Of a DNA stretch of 64,000 bases, positions 53,150 to 60,688 are shown piece by piece; the stretch's first letter is position 1, and each line of letters opens with the position of its first letter. The stretch comes from Rhodobacterales bacterium HKCCE3408. Its GTDB lineage: Bacteria > Pseudomonadota > Alphaproteobacteria > Rhodobacterales > Rhodobacteraceae. The notes beneath the pieces are model-generated. The model ran no database searches. It had not been told where the DNA came from and saw only the letters and a program-made list of their open reading frames with translations. Location of the stretch: contig WVSN01000008.1 of assembly GCA_015689705.1 (NCBI GenBank), positions 1 through 64,000 of the forward strand, given 5' to 3'. The position numbers and the translations under genes were made by a program.

Positions 53150-54004
53150 TCAGCCGGGGCTCATCCCGCGCAGGCGTTCGGACCGGCGGCGCAGGAACTC
53201 GACCGTCGTCAGAAGCAGGATCGAGATCGCGACAAGAACGGTGGCCACGGCGAGGATGGTCGGCGAGATCTGCTCTCGCAGGCCGATGAACATCTGCCAC
53301 GGCAGCGTCTTCTGCCCCGCCGAGCCGACGAAGAGCACGACCACGACCTCGTCGAACGAGGTGATGAAAGCGAAGAGCGCGCCCGAGATCACGCCCGGCA
53401 GGATCAGCGGCATCTGAACCTTGAAGAAGGTCCGGATGGGGCCCGCGCCAAGCGAGGCCGAGGCCCGCGTGAGCGATCGGTCGAAGCCCACCAGCGTCGC
53501 GGTCACGGTGATGATAACGAACGGGATGCCGAGCGCCGTGTGCGCCATCACCACGCCCCAGTACGTCCCCTGCAATCCGATCCGGCTGTAGAAGAAGTAC
53601 ATCCCCGCGGCCGAGATGATGAGCGGCACGATCATCGGCGAGATCAGGATCGCCATGATGGCGCCCTTGAATGGCACGTGGCTCTGGCTGAGGCCGACCG
53701 CGGCCAGCGTCCCGAGCGAAACGGCCAGGAGCGTGGCCATCGGCGCGATCCGCACAGAGTTGCCGAGCGCCTGCTGCCAGGCCGGGTTGGTGAAGAAGTC
53801 GCGGTAGTGACTGGTCCCGTAGGCATCGGGATCGAGCGCGAGCATCCCCGGCGTGAAGGTGAAGAAATCCTCGGCGTTGAAGCTGAGCGGGATGACCACG
53901 ATGATCGGCGCGATCAGGAAGAAGAAGATCAGCCCGCAGAGGATCCGGAAGCCGTAATACCAGGCGCGTTGCACCGGCGAGGCATATGGAGGAAGCGCTG
54001 CCAT
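53150..54004 (-). CDS. PotC-like ABC transporter permease
   Basis: The product is 284 residues with six membrane helices. FITSFDEVVVVLFVG and the EAA-like loop RASASLGAGPIRTFFKVQMP are characteristic of spermidine/putrescine-type permeases. It follows the PotB-like gene by 3 bases and is the last gene of that operon. It converges on the lacI-type gene ending at 53126. Confidence 0.9.
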   Translation of the reverse strand: MAALPPYASPVQRAWYYGFRILCGLIFFFLIAPIIVVIPLSFNAEDFFTFTPGMLALDPDAYGTSHYRDFFTNPAWQQALGNSVRIAPMATLLAVSLGTLAAVGLSQSHVPFKGAIMAILISPMIVPLIISAAGMYFFYSRIGLQGTYWGVVMAHTALGIPFVIITVTATLVGFDRSLTRASASLGAGPIRTFFKVQMPLILPGVISGALFAFITSFDEVVVVLFVGSAGQKTLPWQMFIGLREQISPTILAVATVLVAISILLLTTVEFLRRRSERLRGMSPG

Positions 54005-54007
54005 GGT

Positions 54008-55684
54008 CTATCCCAGTTTCACGTTGTCGATGCCGACGATCCGGTCGTAGGCCCAGTAAAGGATCAGGACCGCGCCGAGCAGGATCGCGCCCAGAGCTGC
54101 GGCGAGGCCCCAGTTCAGGCTTTCCGAGATGTGGAAGGCGATCCGGTTGGAGATGAACGTGCCGGTCCGGCCGCCAACCAGTTCGGGCGTGATGTAGTAA
54201 CCGATCGACAGGATGAAGACGAGGATGCAGCCCGCGCCGATCCCCGGAACCGATTGCGGGAAGTAGACGCGCCAGAACGCCGTCCAGTCGTTCGCACCGA
54301 GCGATTTCGCCGCGCGGACATAGGATGGTGGGATTGTCTGCATCACCGAGTAGAGCGGCAGGATCATGAACGGCAGCAGGATGTGCGTCATGGCGATGAT
54401 CGTACCGAGCTGGTTGTTGATCAGCTGCAATCGGTCGTTGTCGGCCACCAGCCCGATCCAGACGAGCGTGTCGTTGATCACCCCTTCCTGCTGAAGCAGC
54501 ACCTTCCACGCCGAGGTCCGGACGAGAAGCGAGGTCCAGAACGGCAGCAGGACGAGGATCATCAGGAGGTTCGACGTCCGCAGCGGCAGGTTCGCCAGAA
54601 GGAAGGCGACCGGGTAGCCCAGAAGGACGCACATTCCCATGATGACGCCGGACATGAACAGCGTCCGTTTGAACAGAAGCAGGTAGATGCGCTGTTCCTC
54701 GGGCTGCGGCTCGATCCCCTCGGGGGTGAGTTGCATGTCGATCGCGGCGAGGTAGTAACCTGCGGTGTAGCGCGAGGAGAAGGCGTCGATCGTGCCCCAG
54801 ACCTGCGGGTCGAGCCAGTCCTCGTCGATATCCTCGAACATGACCGACACGGGCTCGGACTCGAAACCCGGGACGGCCTCGGCCGCCGCGGAGAGCCGCC
54901 TGGCCTGGGGGCCGTCATAGGCAGAGACGTCGGCCCCGGCGGACAGGTCGCGGTAGAGCGCGAGGTAGATCGTGTTCCACGGCTCTTCTTCAAGCGGGTT
55001 GTCGCCGTCCTGATCGATGATGACGCGGGCGAAGCCGGCATAGGCGCTTGCCGTCTCCGGCAGGATGTCGGCGATGCCGTCGGCCAGCCGGAAGCGCGGG
55101 ATGTCCTCGTCCTCGGTGCCTTCGGCGTCCGCGATCCACTCGGGATCGGCCATCAGCGCGGTCCAGGTCGCGGGCTCTTCCCACGCCTCGTCGAGTTCGA
55201 TGAACTGGTCGGCATAGATCTCGCCCACATCGTCCACCCCGCGGCCGGAGCGGCGGAAGAGCGAGGAAATGCCCGTCGTTTCGTAGTTGAGGCGCGAGCC
55301 GAGGCGCGTGTGTTCGCGGCGCTCGGCAGCCTCTTTCAGGTCGTAGGCCATGGCGGCGAAAACCGCCTCGCCCGGCACGGCGTCGTGGTCGGACCACGTT
55401 TCGTCGAGTGCAACGATCGTGCGCGGCACGGTTTCCGACACGATCTGGTTCTCGACGGAGCGGAACAGCATGTCGGCGATCGGCGCGACGAAGGTCACGA
55501 GAATGAAGATGAGAAGCGGCGCGATCAGCATCAGTGCCCTGAGCTTCTGCGCCCGCAGCGCGCGATTGAGGCTGCGCTTGAGTGGCGTGCCGTCGGCGGC
55601 CAGCATCGGCCCGTCCTGTTCGGCCATCTCCTTCTGCTCGCGCGGGGATGGACGGTGTGTCGGCTCGGCTGTCGCGTCGGTCAT
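54008..55684 (-). CDS. PotB-like ABC transporter permease with large periplasmic insertion
   Basis: The product is 558 residues against roughly 290 to 420 for usual PotB proteins. Helix 1 is near residues 50-72 (ALMLIAPLLIFILVTFVAPI). About 260 hydrophilic, acidic residues follow (78-335), and then the normal permease core with FKRTLFMSGVIMGMCVLLGY and the EAA loop RAAKSLGANDWTAFWRVYFP. The insertion would lie in the periplasm, like the P2 domain of MalF, and could contact the binding protein. It is the third gene after the ATPase and binding protein. Confidence 0.88.
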   Translation of the reverse strand: MTDATAEPTHRPSPREQKEMAEQDGPMLAADGTPLKRSLNRALRAQKLRALMLIAPLLIFILVTFVAPIADMLFRSVENQIVSETVPRTIVALDETWSDHDAVPGEAVFAAMAYDLKEAAERREHTRLGSRLNYETTGISSLFRRSGRGVDDVGEIYADQFIELDEAWEEPATWTALMADPEWIADAEGTEDEDIPRFRLADGIADILPETASAYAGFARVIIDQDGDNPLEEEPWNTIYLALYRDLSAGADVSAYDGPQARRLSAAAEAVPGFESEPVSVMFEDIDEDWLDPQVWGTIDAFSSRYTAGYYLAAIDMQLTPEGIEPQPEEQRIYLLLFKRTLFMSGVIMGMCVLLGYPVAFLLANLPLRTSNLLMILVLLPFWTSLLVRTSAWKVLLQQEGVINDTLVWIGLVADNDRLQLINNQLGTIIAMTHILLPFMILPLYSVMQTIPPSYVRAAKSLGANDWTAFWRVYFPQSVPGIGAGCILVFILSIGYYITPELVGGRTGTFISNRIAFHISESLNWGLAAALGAILLGAVLILYWAYDRIVGIDNVKLG

Positions 55685-55710
55685 GGCGTCGCCCCTCGTT
55701 CGGATCGGGA

Positions 55711-55726
55711 CGGGCCTGGCGGCCCG
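55711..55726 (-). terminator. stem-loop between binding-protein and PotB-like genes
   Basis: CGGGCC-TGGC-GGCCCG, a 6-bp perfect stem located 27 bases past the binding-protein stop inside the operon. It is shorter than the other two hairpins of this kind but holds the same position after a binding-protein gene. Confidence 0.4.
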
Positions 55727-55752
55727 CCCCTGGTTTCGCTGTCAGCTAACGC

Positions 55753-56865
55753 TTACTGCGCGAGCCATGCCTGGAAGCGTGCGTCCAGGTCGTCACGGTA
55801 GTCGGCCCACCACTCGTAGTTGAACACGAAGGTGTTCACCGAGTTCGCCGGGTCGGTCGGCATGTGCGGCGCCATGTCGATGCCAAGCTCGGCATGCTGA
55901 CCGACGAGCGGCGCGGAGCTGTCACGGGCCGGGCCGTAGCTGATGTACGCTGCCTGGTCGGCGAGACGCTGCGTGTCGGTCGCGAAGTTCACGAAGTCGA
56001 GCACGCGGTTCAGACGGTCTTCCGGCAGGCCGGTCGGGATGATCCAGCCGTCGAGGTCGAACATCTGCCAGTCCCACAGCATCGCGACGGGCTGGTCCTG
56101 CTCTTCGATGAGGCTGAACAGACGACCGTTGTAGGTCGAACCGATCACGACTTCGCCGTCGGCCAGAAGCTGCGGCGTGTCCGCACCGGCGGTCCACCAG
56201 ATCGTCTGGTCCTTGATCGTGTCGAGCATCGCGAAGGCGCGGTCGACGCCCTCTTCGGTCTCGAGCATGTCGTAGACGTCTTCGTAGGCCACACCGTCAC
56301 AGATCAGCGCCCATTCGAGGTTGCCGATCGGGCGGCGTTCCAGGCTGCGCTGACCCGGGAAGGTCTCGGTGTCGAACACGTCGCAGACGCTGGAGGGCTC
56401 GGCGCCGTTCCACTCGGCCACGTCGGTCCGGTAGCCGAAGGTCGTCGAATAGACGATCTGCGGGATGAAGCAGTCTGACACGATCAGGTCGCCGAAATCT
56501 TCGGAAGCCGGGGTGCCGTCAGGCGCCGGCGCGAGGATCTCGTCGTGATCGACCTCCATGGCGAGGCCTTCGTCGCAGAGCCGGATCGCGTCAGCCGCGA
56601 CGACGTCGACGAGGTCCCAGGTCAGGTTGCCCGCTTCGTCCATCGCGCGCAGACGCGCAACGGCTTCGGCTGAGCTTTCGTCCCAGACGATTTCGACATC
56701 CGGGTTCATTTCCTGATACGGATCCGAATACGCCGCAATCTGGCTGGCCTGGTAGGCCCCACCCCAGCTCACCAGCGTCATCGAGTCGGCCATCTCCTGC
56801 GCCATAGAGCCCGGAGCCGCCAGTACGGTCGCCGTCGTGAGCAGCATTGCTGTCTTCAGTTTCAT
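55753..56865 (-). CDS. PotD-like ABC transporter substrate-binding protein
   Basis: The product is 370 residues with a Sec signal peptide (MKLKTAMLLTTATVLAAPGS, cleavage probably after SMAQ). The mature protein is a family 6-type binding protein: LVSWGGAYQASQIAAY, TWDLVDVVAADAIRLCDEG, VVIGSTYNGRLFSLIEE and WDWQMFDLDGWIIPTG. Cys residues occur in pairs that could form disulfides. AAGGAGAG lies 7 bases before ATG 56865. The ligand is not a simple polyamine with certainty; the divergent hydrolase genes suggest an amino-acid-like compatible solute or N-acyl compound. Confidence 0.88.
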   Translation of the reverse strand: MKLKTAMLLTTATVLAAPGSMAQEMADSMTLVSWGGAYQASQIAAYSDPYQEMNPDVEIVWDESSAEAVARLRAMDEAGNLTWDLVDVVAADAIRLCDEGLAMEVDHDEILAPAPDGTPASEDFGDLIVSDCFIPQIVYSTTFGYRTDVAEWNGAEPSSVCDVFDTETFPGQRSLERRPIGNLEWALICDGVAYEDVYDMLETEEGVDRAFAMLDTIKDQTIWWTAGADTPQLLADGEVVIGSTYNGRLFSLIEEQDQPVAMLWDWQMFDLDGWIIPTGLPEDRLNRVLDFVNFATDTQRLADQAAYISYGPARDSSAPLVGQHAELGIDMAPHMPTDPANSVNTFVFNYEWWADYRDDLDARFQAWLAQ

Positions 56866-56921
56866 ACGTCGTCTCTCCTTGCTTGGACTTCGTTTTGTCC
56901 GATGGGACTGTCCCGTCGGTC

Positions 56922-56940
56922 GGGCCGGTTTCTCCGGCCC
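56922..56940 (-). terminator. stem-loop between ATPase and binding-protein genes
   Basis: GGGCCGG-AGAAA-CCGGCCC on the minus strand, a perfect 7-bp stem directly after the ATPase stop. A second weaker palindrome (56900-56917, TGGGACTGTCCC core) follows. It may protect or partly terminate the message before the binding-protein gene. Confidence 0.4.
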
Positions 56941-56944
56941 TCGC

Positions 56945-58042
56945 TCAGGCATCGAGTGCCCGGCAATCCTGCGGCCGCCAGCCGATCTCGAGGATCTCGC
57001 CTTTCTTGAGGCGCCTCTGGTCGGGGGCGTTCCGTGTCTTGATGATGAAGTCATCGTTCCCGGCGACGCTGACACGCGTCCGGTAGATGTCTCCCATGTA
57101 GATGAATTCCTTGACCTCGGCCTTGATCGTGTGCGCGTCCGGCGCGAGGCGGTCCTTGTTGAATTCCACCCGCTCGGGGCGGATCGAGACCAGGGTGCGC
57201 TGCCCCGGCTTGTCGACGTTGACCGGGATCGTGTCGATCTGCGACCCGTCGTCGAGCCGCACGACGGCGGCGTCGCCGTCGATCCGTTCGACCGTGCCGT
57301 GCAGCGTGTTGTTCTCGCCGATAAACTGGGCGACGAAGCTGTTCTTCGGCTCCTCGTACAGAATGTCCGGCGCATCGAGCTGCTGGATCACGCCATCGTC
57401 GAACACGGCGACCCGGTCCGACATGGTCAGCGCCTCGGTCTGGTCGTGCGTGACGTAGACCGTGGTGATGCCAAGATCGTGGGCGAGCTTGGTAATTTCG
57501 AACTGCAACGTCTCGCGAAGCTGCTTGTCGAGCGCGCCGAGCGGCTCGTCCATCAGCACGAGCTCGGGTTCGAACACAAGGGCGCGGGCCAGCGCGATAC
57601 GCTGCTGCTGCCCGCCCGAAAGCTGCGCCGGGCGGCGTCCGGCGAAGTCGCCCATCTGCACCATGTCGAGCGCGCGCTTGATCTTCTCTTCCCGGTCCGA
57701 TTTGCCGATGCCGCGCACTTCCAGCGGGAAGGCGAGGTTCTCGGCCACCGTCATGTGCGGGAAGAGCGCGTAGTTCTGGAACACCATGCCGATCCCGCGC
57801 TTGTGCGGTGGGATGTTGTTGATGGGCCGGCCGTCGAGGGTGATCTCGCCGTGGGTGGCGGTCTCGAATCCGGCTAGCATCATCAGGCAGGTTGTCTTGC
57901 CCGAACCCGAGGGGCCGAGCATCGTCAGAAATTCCCCCTTGCCGATGGCAAGATTGAGATCTTTCACCACGAGGGTTTCCCCGTCGTAGGATTTCTGAAC
58001 GCGGTCGAAGGCGACAAAAGCCGCCGCGTCGCCTGAGGTCAA
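56945..58042 (-). CDS. PotA-like ABC transporter ATP-binding protein
   Basis: The product is 365 residues if it starts at TTG 58042, which has GGGAG 7 bases upstream; no suitable ATG precedes the domain. Walker A is GPSGSGKTTC, followed by the Q-loop FQNYALFP, signature QLSGGQQQRIALARAL, Walker B LVLMDEPLGALD and switch His in VTHDQTEAL. A TOBE domain ends the chain (VSIRPERV). It is the first gene of the PotABCD-like operon and is divergent from the ectoine-hydrolase-like gene. Confidence 0.9.
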   Translation of the reverse strand: MTSGDAAAFVAFDRVQKSYDGETLVVKDLNLAIGKGEFLTMLGPSGSGKTTCLMMLAGFETATHGEITLDGRPINNIPPHKRGIGMVFQNYALFPHMTVAENLAFPLEVRGIGKSDREEKIKRALDMVQMGDFAGRRPAQLSGGQQQRIALARALVFEPELVLMDEPLGALDKQLRETLQFEITKLAHDLGITTVYVTHDQTEALTMSDRVAVFDDGVIQQLDAPDILYEEPKNSFVAQFIGENNTLHGTVERIDGDAAVVRLDDGSQIDTIPVNVDKPGQRTLVSIRPERVEFNKDRLAPDAHTIKAEVKEFIYMGDIYRTRVSVAGNDDFIIKTRNAPDQRRLKKGEILEIGWRPQDCRALDA

Positions 58043-58124
58043 ACCCCGTCTCCCTGTGTCTTCCCCAATTTTTCCTAAGCCTACGCAGACCCGGACGCAG
58101 GATGCAACCCGATGACCGAAAAGA

Positions 58125-58140
58125 TTCAAAACGCTTTGAA
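58125..58140. promoter_or_regulatory. inverted repeat in the divergent region, first copy
   Basis: TTCAAA-ACGC-TTTGAA is a perfect 6-bp inverted repeat 82 bases upstream of the ATPase start, a candidate binding site for a regulator of the importer. No regulator gene is adjacent. Confidence 0.4.
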
Positions 58141-58239
58141 CTGGCAGGTTTGGTGACCGATCGCTGGTCGCGGGTGGCGCGGGATTGTGCAGAACGCCCA
58201 CGATCCGCGACCCGGGGCCGGGGTCGAACATCGGCTATT

Positions 58240-58253
58240 GACGGAAATCCGTC
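58240..58253. promoter_or_regulatory. inverted repeat in the divergent region, second site
   Basis: GACGGA-AA-TCCGTC is a perfect inverted repeat 63 bases upstream of the M24 hydrolase ATG. It overlaps TTGACG, which could be a -35 element for that gene. Confidence 0.35.
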
Positions 58254-58316
58254 GGCGTTTGCACAGTCGGCCTGCGCGTCCGGCTGGCCCGGACGCGATC
58301 AGTGGAAAGGTCCCAA

Positions 58317-59519
58317 ATGTCCGGATTAGTTGAGCGTTCCGTCCACGCGGCCCCGTTCAGCGAGTTCGAATACGAACGTCGCATCGCCAGTACCCGCGCG
58401 GCGATGGAGAAGGCCGGGATCGAGGTGCTGTTCATCACCGACCCCTCGAACCAGGCCTGGCTGACCGGATATGACGGCTGGTCGTTCTACGTCCACCAGG
58501 GCGTGATCCTCGGGCCATACGGGCCGCCGATCTGGTGGGGACGCAACCAGGACGCGAACGGCGCCCGCCGCACCGTCTGGATGGAGCGGGACCGGATCAT
58601 CGGCTACGACGATACCTACGTACAGTCGACCACCGCCCACCCGATGGAGGATCTGGGCCAGCGGATCATCGATCTGGGTCTCGCGACCGCGCGGATCGGG
58701 GTCGAGATGGACAATTACTACTACTCTGCGAAAGCGCAGGAGGTGCTGGCCACCGCCCTGCCCGGCGCCGAATTCGCCGATGCCACGGGTCTCGTGAACT
58801 GGCAGCGGGCAGTGAAGTCGGACGAGGAGATCGCGTTCATCCGAAAGGCCGCACGGTTCTCCACCCGCATGATGCGGCGCGCGATCGACATGGCGGAGCC
58901 GGGGCGGCGCAAGAACGAGATCGTCGCCGCGATCGTGAGCGAGGCCTATGGCAGCGATGGCGACGACTGGGGCGATTACCCCGCGATCGTTCCCCTGCTG
59001 CCCTCCGGCCAGGACGCGTCGGCCCCGCACCTGACCTGGAGCGGCGCAGAACTGAGGACCGGCGAGGCGACTTTTTTCGAGCTGTCGGGCTGTTTCCGTC
59101 GCTATCACGCGCCGCTGTGCCGGACCGTGCACCTCGGCAAGCCGCCGGACATCATGGCCCGCGCGGCCGATGCGCTTGTCGAGGGGCTGAACGCCGGAAT
59201 CGACGCGGCGCGCGCCGGCAATCGCACGGCGGACGTGGCCGCGGCGATGAACGTGGCGCTCGCCAAGGTCGGGATCGAGAGGACGAGCCGCTGCGGCTAT
59301 CCGATCGGTCTCAGCTATCCGCCCGACTGGGGCGAGCGGACCTATTCGATCCGCCCGAGCGACGAGACGGTGCTGGAGCCAGGCATGACGTTCCACTTTA
59401 TGCCCGGCCTCTGGATGGACGGATGGGGGATCGAGACGACCGAGACCCTGCTGATCCAGCCCGAGGGGCCGGCCGAGGCGCTGTGCGACATGCCGCGCGA
59501 AATGTTCGTGAAGCACTGA
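58317..59519 (+). CDS. doeA: ectoine-hydrolase-like M24 (creatinase-fold) protein
   Basis: The product is 400 residues of the pita-bread M24 fold. TDPSNQAWLTGYDGWSFYVH and RNQDANGARRTVWM closely follow my recollection of DoeA ectoine hydrolases. Where metallopeptidases have Asp metal ligands, this has FFELSGCFRRYHAPLCRTV, so metals are probably lost, as in creatinase. DoeA opens the ectoine ring to N-acetyl-diaminobutyrate. ATG 58317 has AAAGG 7 bases upstream. A deacylase gene follows, but of the M20 rather than the DoeB type, so another cyclic or amide substrate is possible. Confidence 0.65.
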   Translation: MSGLVERSVHAAPFSEFEYERRIASTRAAMEKAGIEVLFITDPSNQAWLTGYDGWSFYVHQGVILGPYGPPIWWGRNQDANGARRTVWMERDRIIGYDDTYVQSTTAHPMEDLGQRIIDLGLATARIGVEMDNYYYSAKAQEVLATALPGAEFADATGLVNWQRAVKSDEEIAFIRKAARFSTRMMRRAIDMAEPGRRKNEIVAAIVSEAYGSDGDDWGDYPAIVPLLPSGQDASAPHLTWSGAELRTGEATFFELSGCFRRYHAPLCRTVHLGKPPDIMARAADALVEGLNAGIDAARAGNRTADVAAAMNVALAKVGIERTSRCGYPIGLSYPPDWGERTYSIRPSDETVLEPGMTFHFMPGLWMDGWGIETTETLLIQPEGPAEALCDMPREMFVKH

Positions 59520-59526
59520 GGCGCGC

Positions 59527-60684
59527 ATGGACCGGCTGGAAGAGACGAAAGACATCCTGGGGCGGCTTATCGCCTTCCCCACGGTTTCGTCCGATCCCAA
59601 CCGGGAGATGATCGAGTGGCTTGCCGACCGGCTCGATGATGCCGGTGCCGTCGTAGACGTCATCGCCGCGCCGGGTGGCGGCAAGGCGAACCTGTTCGCG
59701 ACCTTCGGCGGCGACGCGCCGGGCGGTATCGTCCTGTCCGGGCATAGCGACGTCGTTCCGGTCGACGGTCAGGACTGGAGTACCGACCCGTTCGAGATGA
59801 TCGAGCGCGACGGGAAGCTCTTCGGCCGCGGGACCTGCGACATGAAGGGGTTCATCGCGGCGGTCATGGCGACGCTGCCGGATTTCGCCACCGCCGCGAC
59901 ACGCCGCCCGTTGCATGTCGCGATCACCCATGACGAGGAGGTCGGATGTGTCGGCGCGCAGGCGCTGTGCGGTTGGCTGAAGCAGCGCGGCGTGCGGCCT
60001 GGCGCCGCGATCATCGGTGAGCCGACCTCGATGCGGCTGGTCGAGGGGCACAAGGGGTGCTGCGAGTACCGGACCGAGTTTCGCGGGCGCGCCGGGCATG
60101 GCTCGGATCCGGGCCGGGCAGTGAACGCGGTGGAATACGCGGTGCGCTACGTCACAAGGCTGATGGAACTCGGCGAGGAGATGAAGGGCCGCGCCCCGGC
60201 GGACTCGCGCTTCGATCCGCCCTGGACGACGGTCAGCACCGGCCTTCTGACCGGCGGCACCGCACCGAACGTGATCCCCGAGACGGCCGGCGTGGAATGG
60301 GAGTTCCGCCCGGTTCAGGCGAGCGACTTCACCCATGTCCGGGCGGAGATCGAGGCCCATGTCCGCGATGTCCTCCTTCCGGCAATGCGTGCGGTCAGCC
60401 CCGAGGCCGAGATCGCGACCGAGGTCCTCGGCGAGGTCGCGGGGCTGGAACCGGTGCCGGCGAACGAGGCGCGCGACCTCGTCGCGCGGCTGACCGGTGC
60501 GAATGGCGCCGACGTCGTCGCCTTCTGCACCGAGGCAGGGCTTTTTGCCGAATTCGGCATGTCGGCCGTGATCTGCGGACCCGGCTCGATCGAGCAGGCG
60601 CACAAACCCGACGAATGGCTGGCAGTTAGCCAGCTGGCGTCCTGTCTCGACATGCTCGACGGGCTGGCCGCGCAGCTTTCCTGA
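59527..60684 (+). CDS. ArgE/acetylornithine-deacetylase-like M20 peptidase
   Basis: The product is 385 residues. The zinc ligands and catalytic residues are present: His in LSGHSDVVPV, Asp in GRGTCDMKGF, Glu-Glu in THDEEVG, a Glu in IIGEPTS and His near the end in QAHKPDEW. The dimerisation domain lies in between (AGHGSDPGRAVNAVE). The overall type is ArgE, which removes acetyl groups from N2-acetylornithine. Seven bases after the M24 gene, it probably removes the acyl group left by that enzyme. A role in arginine synthesis is less likely at this locus. Confidence 0.87.
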   Translation: MDRLEETKDILGRLIAFPTVSSDPNREMIEWLADRLDDAGAVVDVIAAPGGGKANLFATFGGDAPGGIVLSGHSDVVPVDGQDWSTDPFEMIERDGKLFGRGTCDMKGFIAAVMATLPDFATAATRRPLHVAITHDEEVGCVGAQALCGWLKQRGVRPGAAIIGEPTSMRLVEGHKGCCEYRTEFRGRAGHGSDPGRAVNAVEYAVRYVTRLMELGEEMKGRAPADSRFDPPWTTVSTGLLTGGTAPNVIPETAGVEWEFRPVQASDFTHVRAEIEAHVRDVLLPAMRAVSPEAEIATEVLGEVAGLEPVPANEARDLVARLTGANGADVVAFCTEAGLFAEFGMSAVICGPGSIEQAHKPDEWLAVSQLASCLDMLDGLAAQLS

Positions 60685-60688
60685 TCCG

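Noticed and set aside
59527-60684. Calling the M20 gene doeB
   Set aside because: DoeB deacetylases belong to a different (AstE-like) family; this one has the ArgE-type zinc ligands and dimerisation domain.
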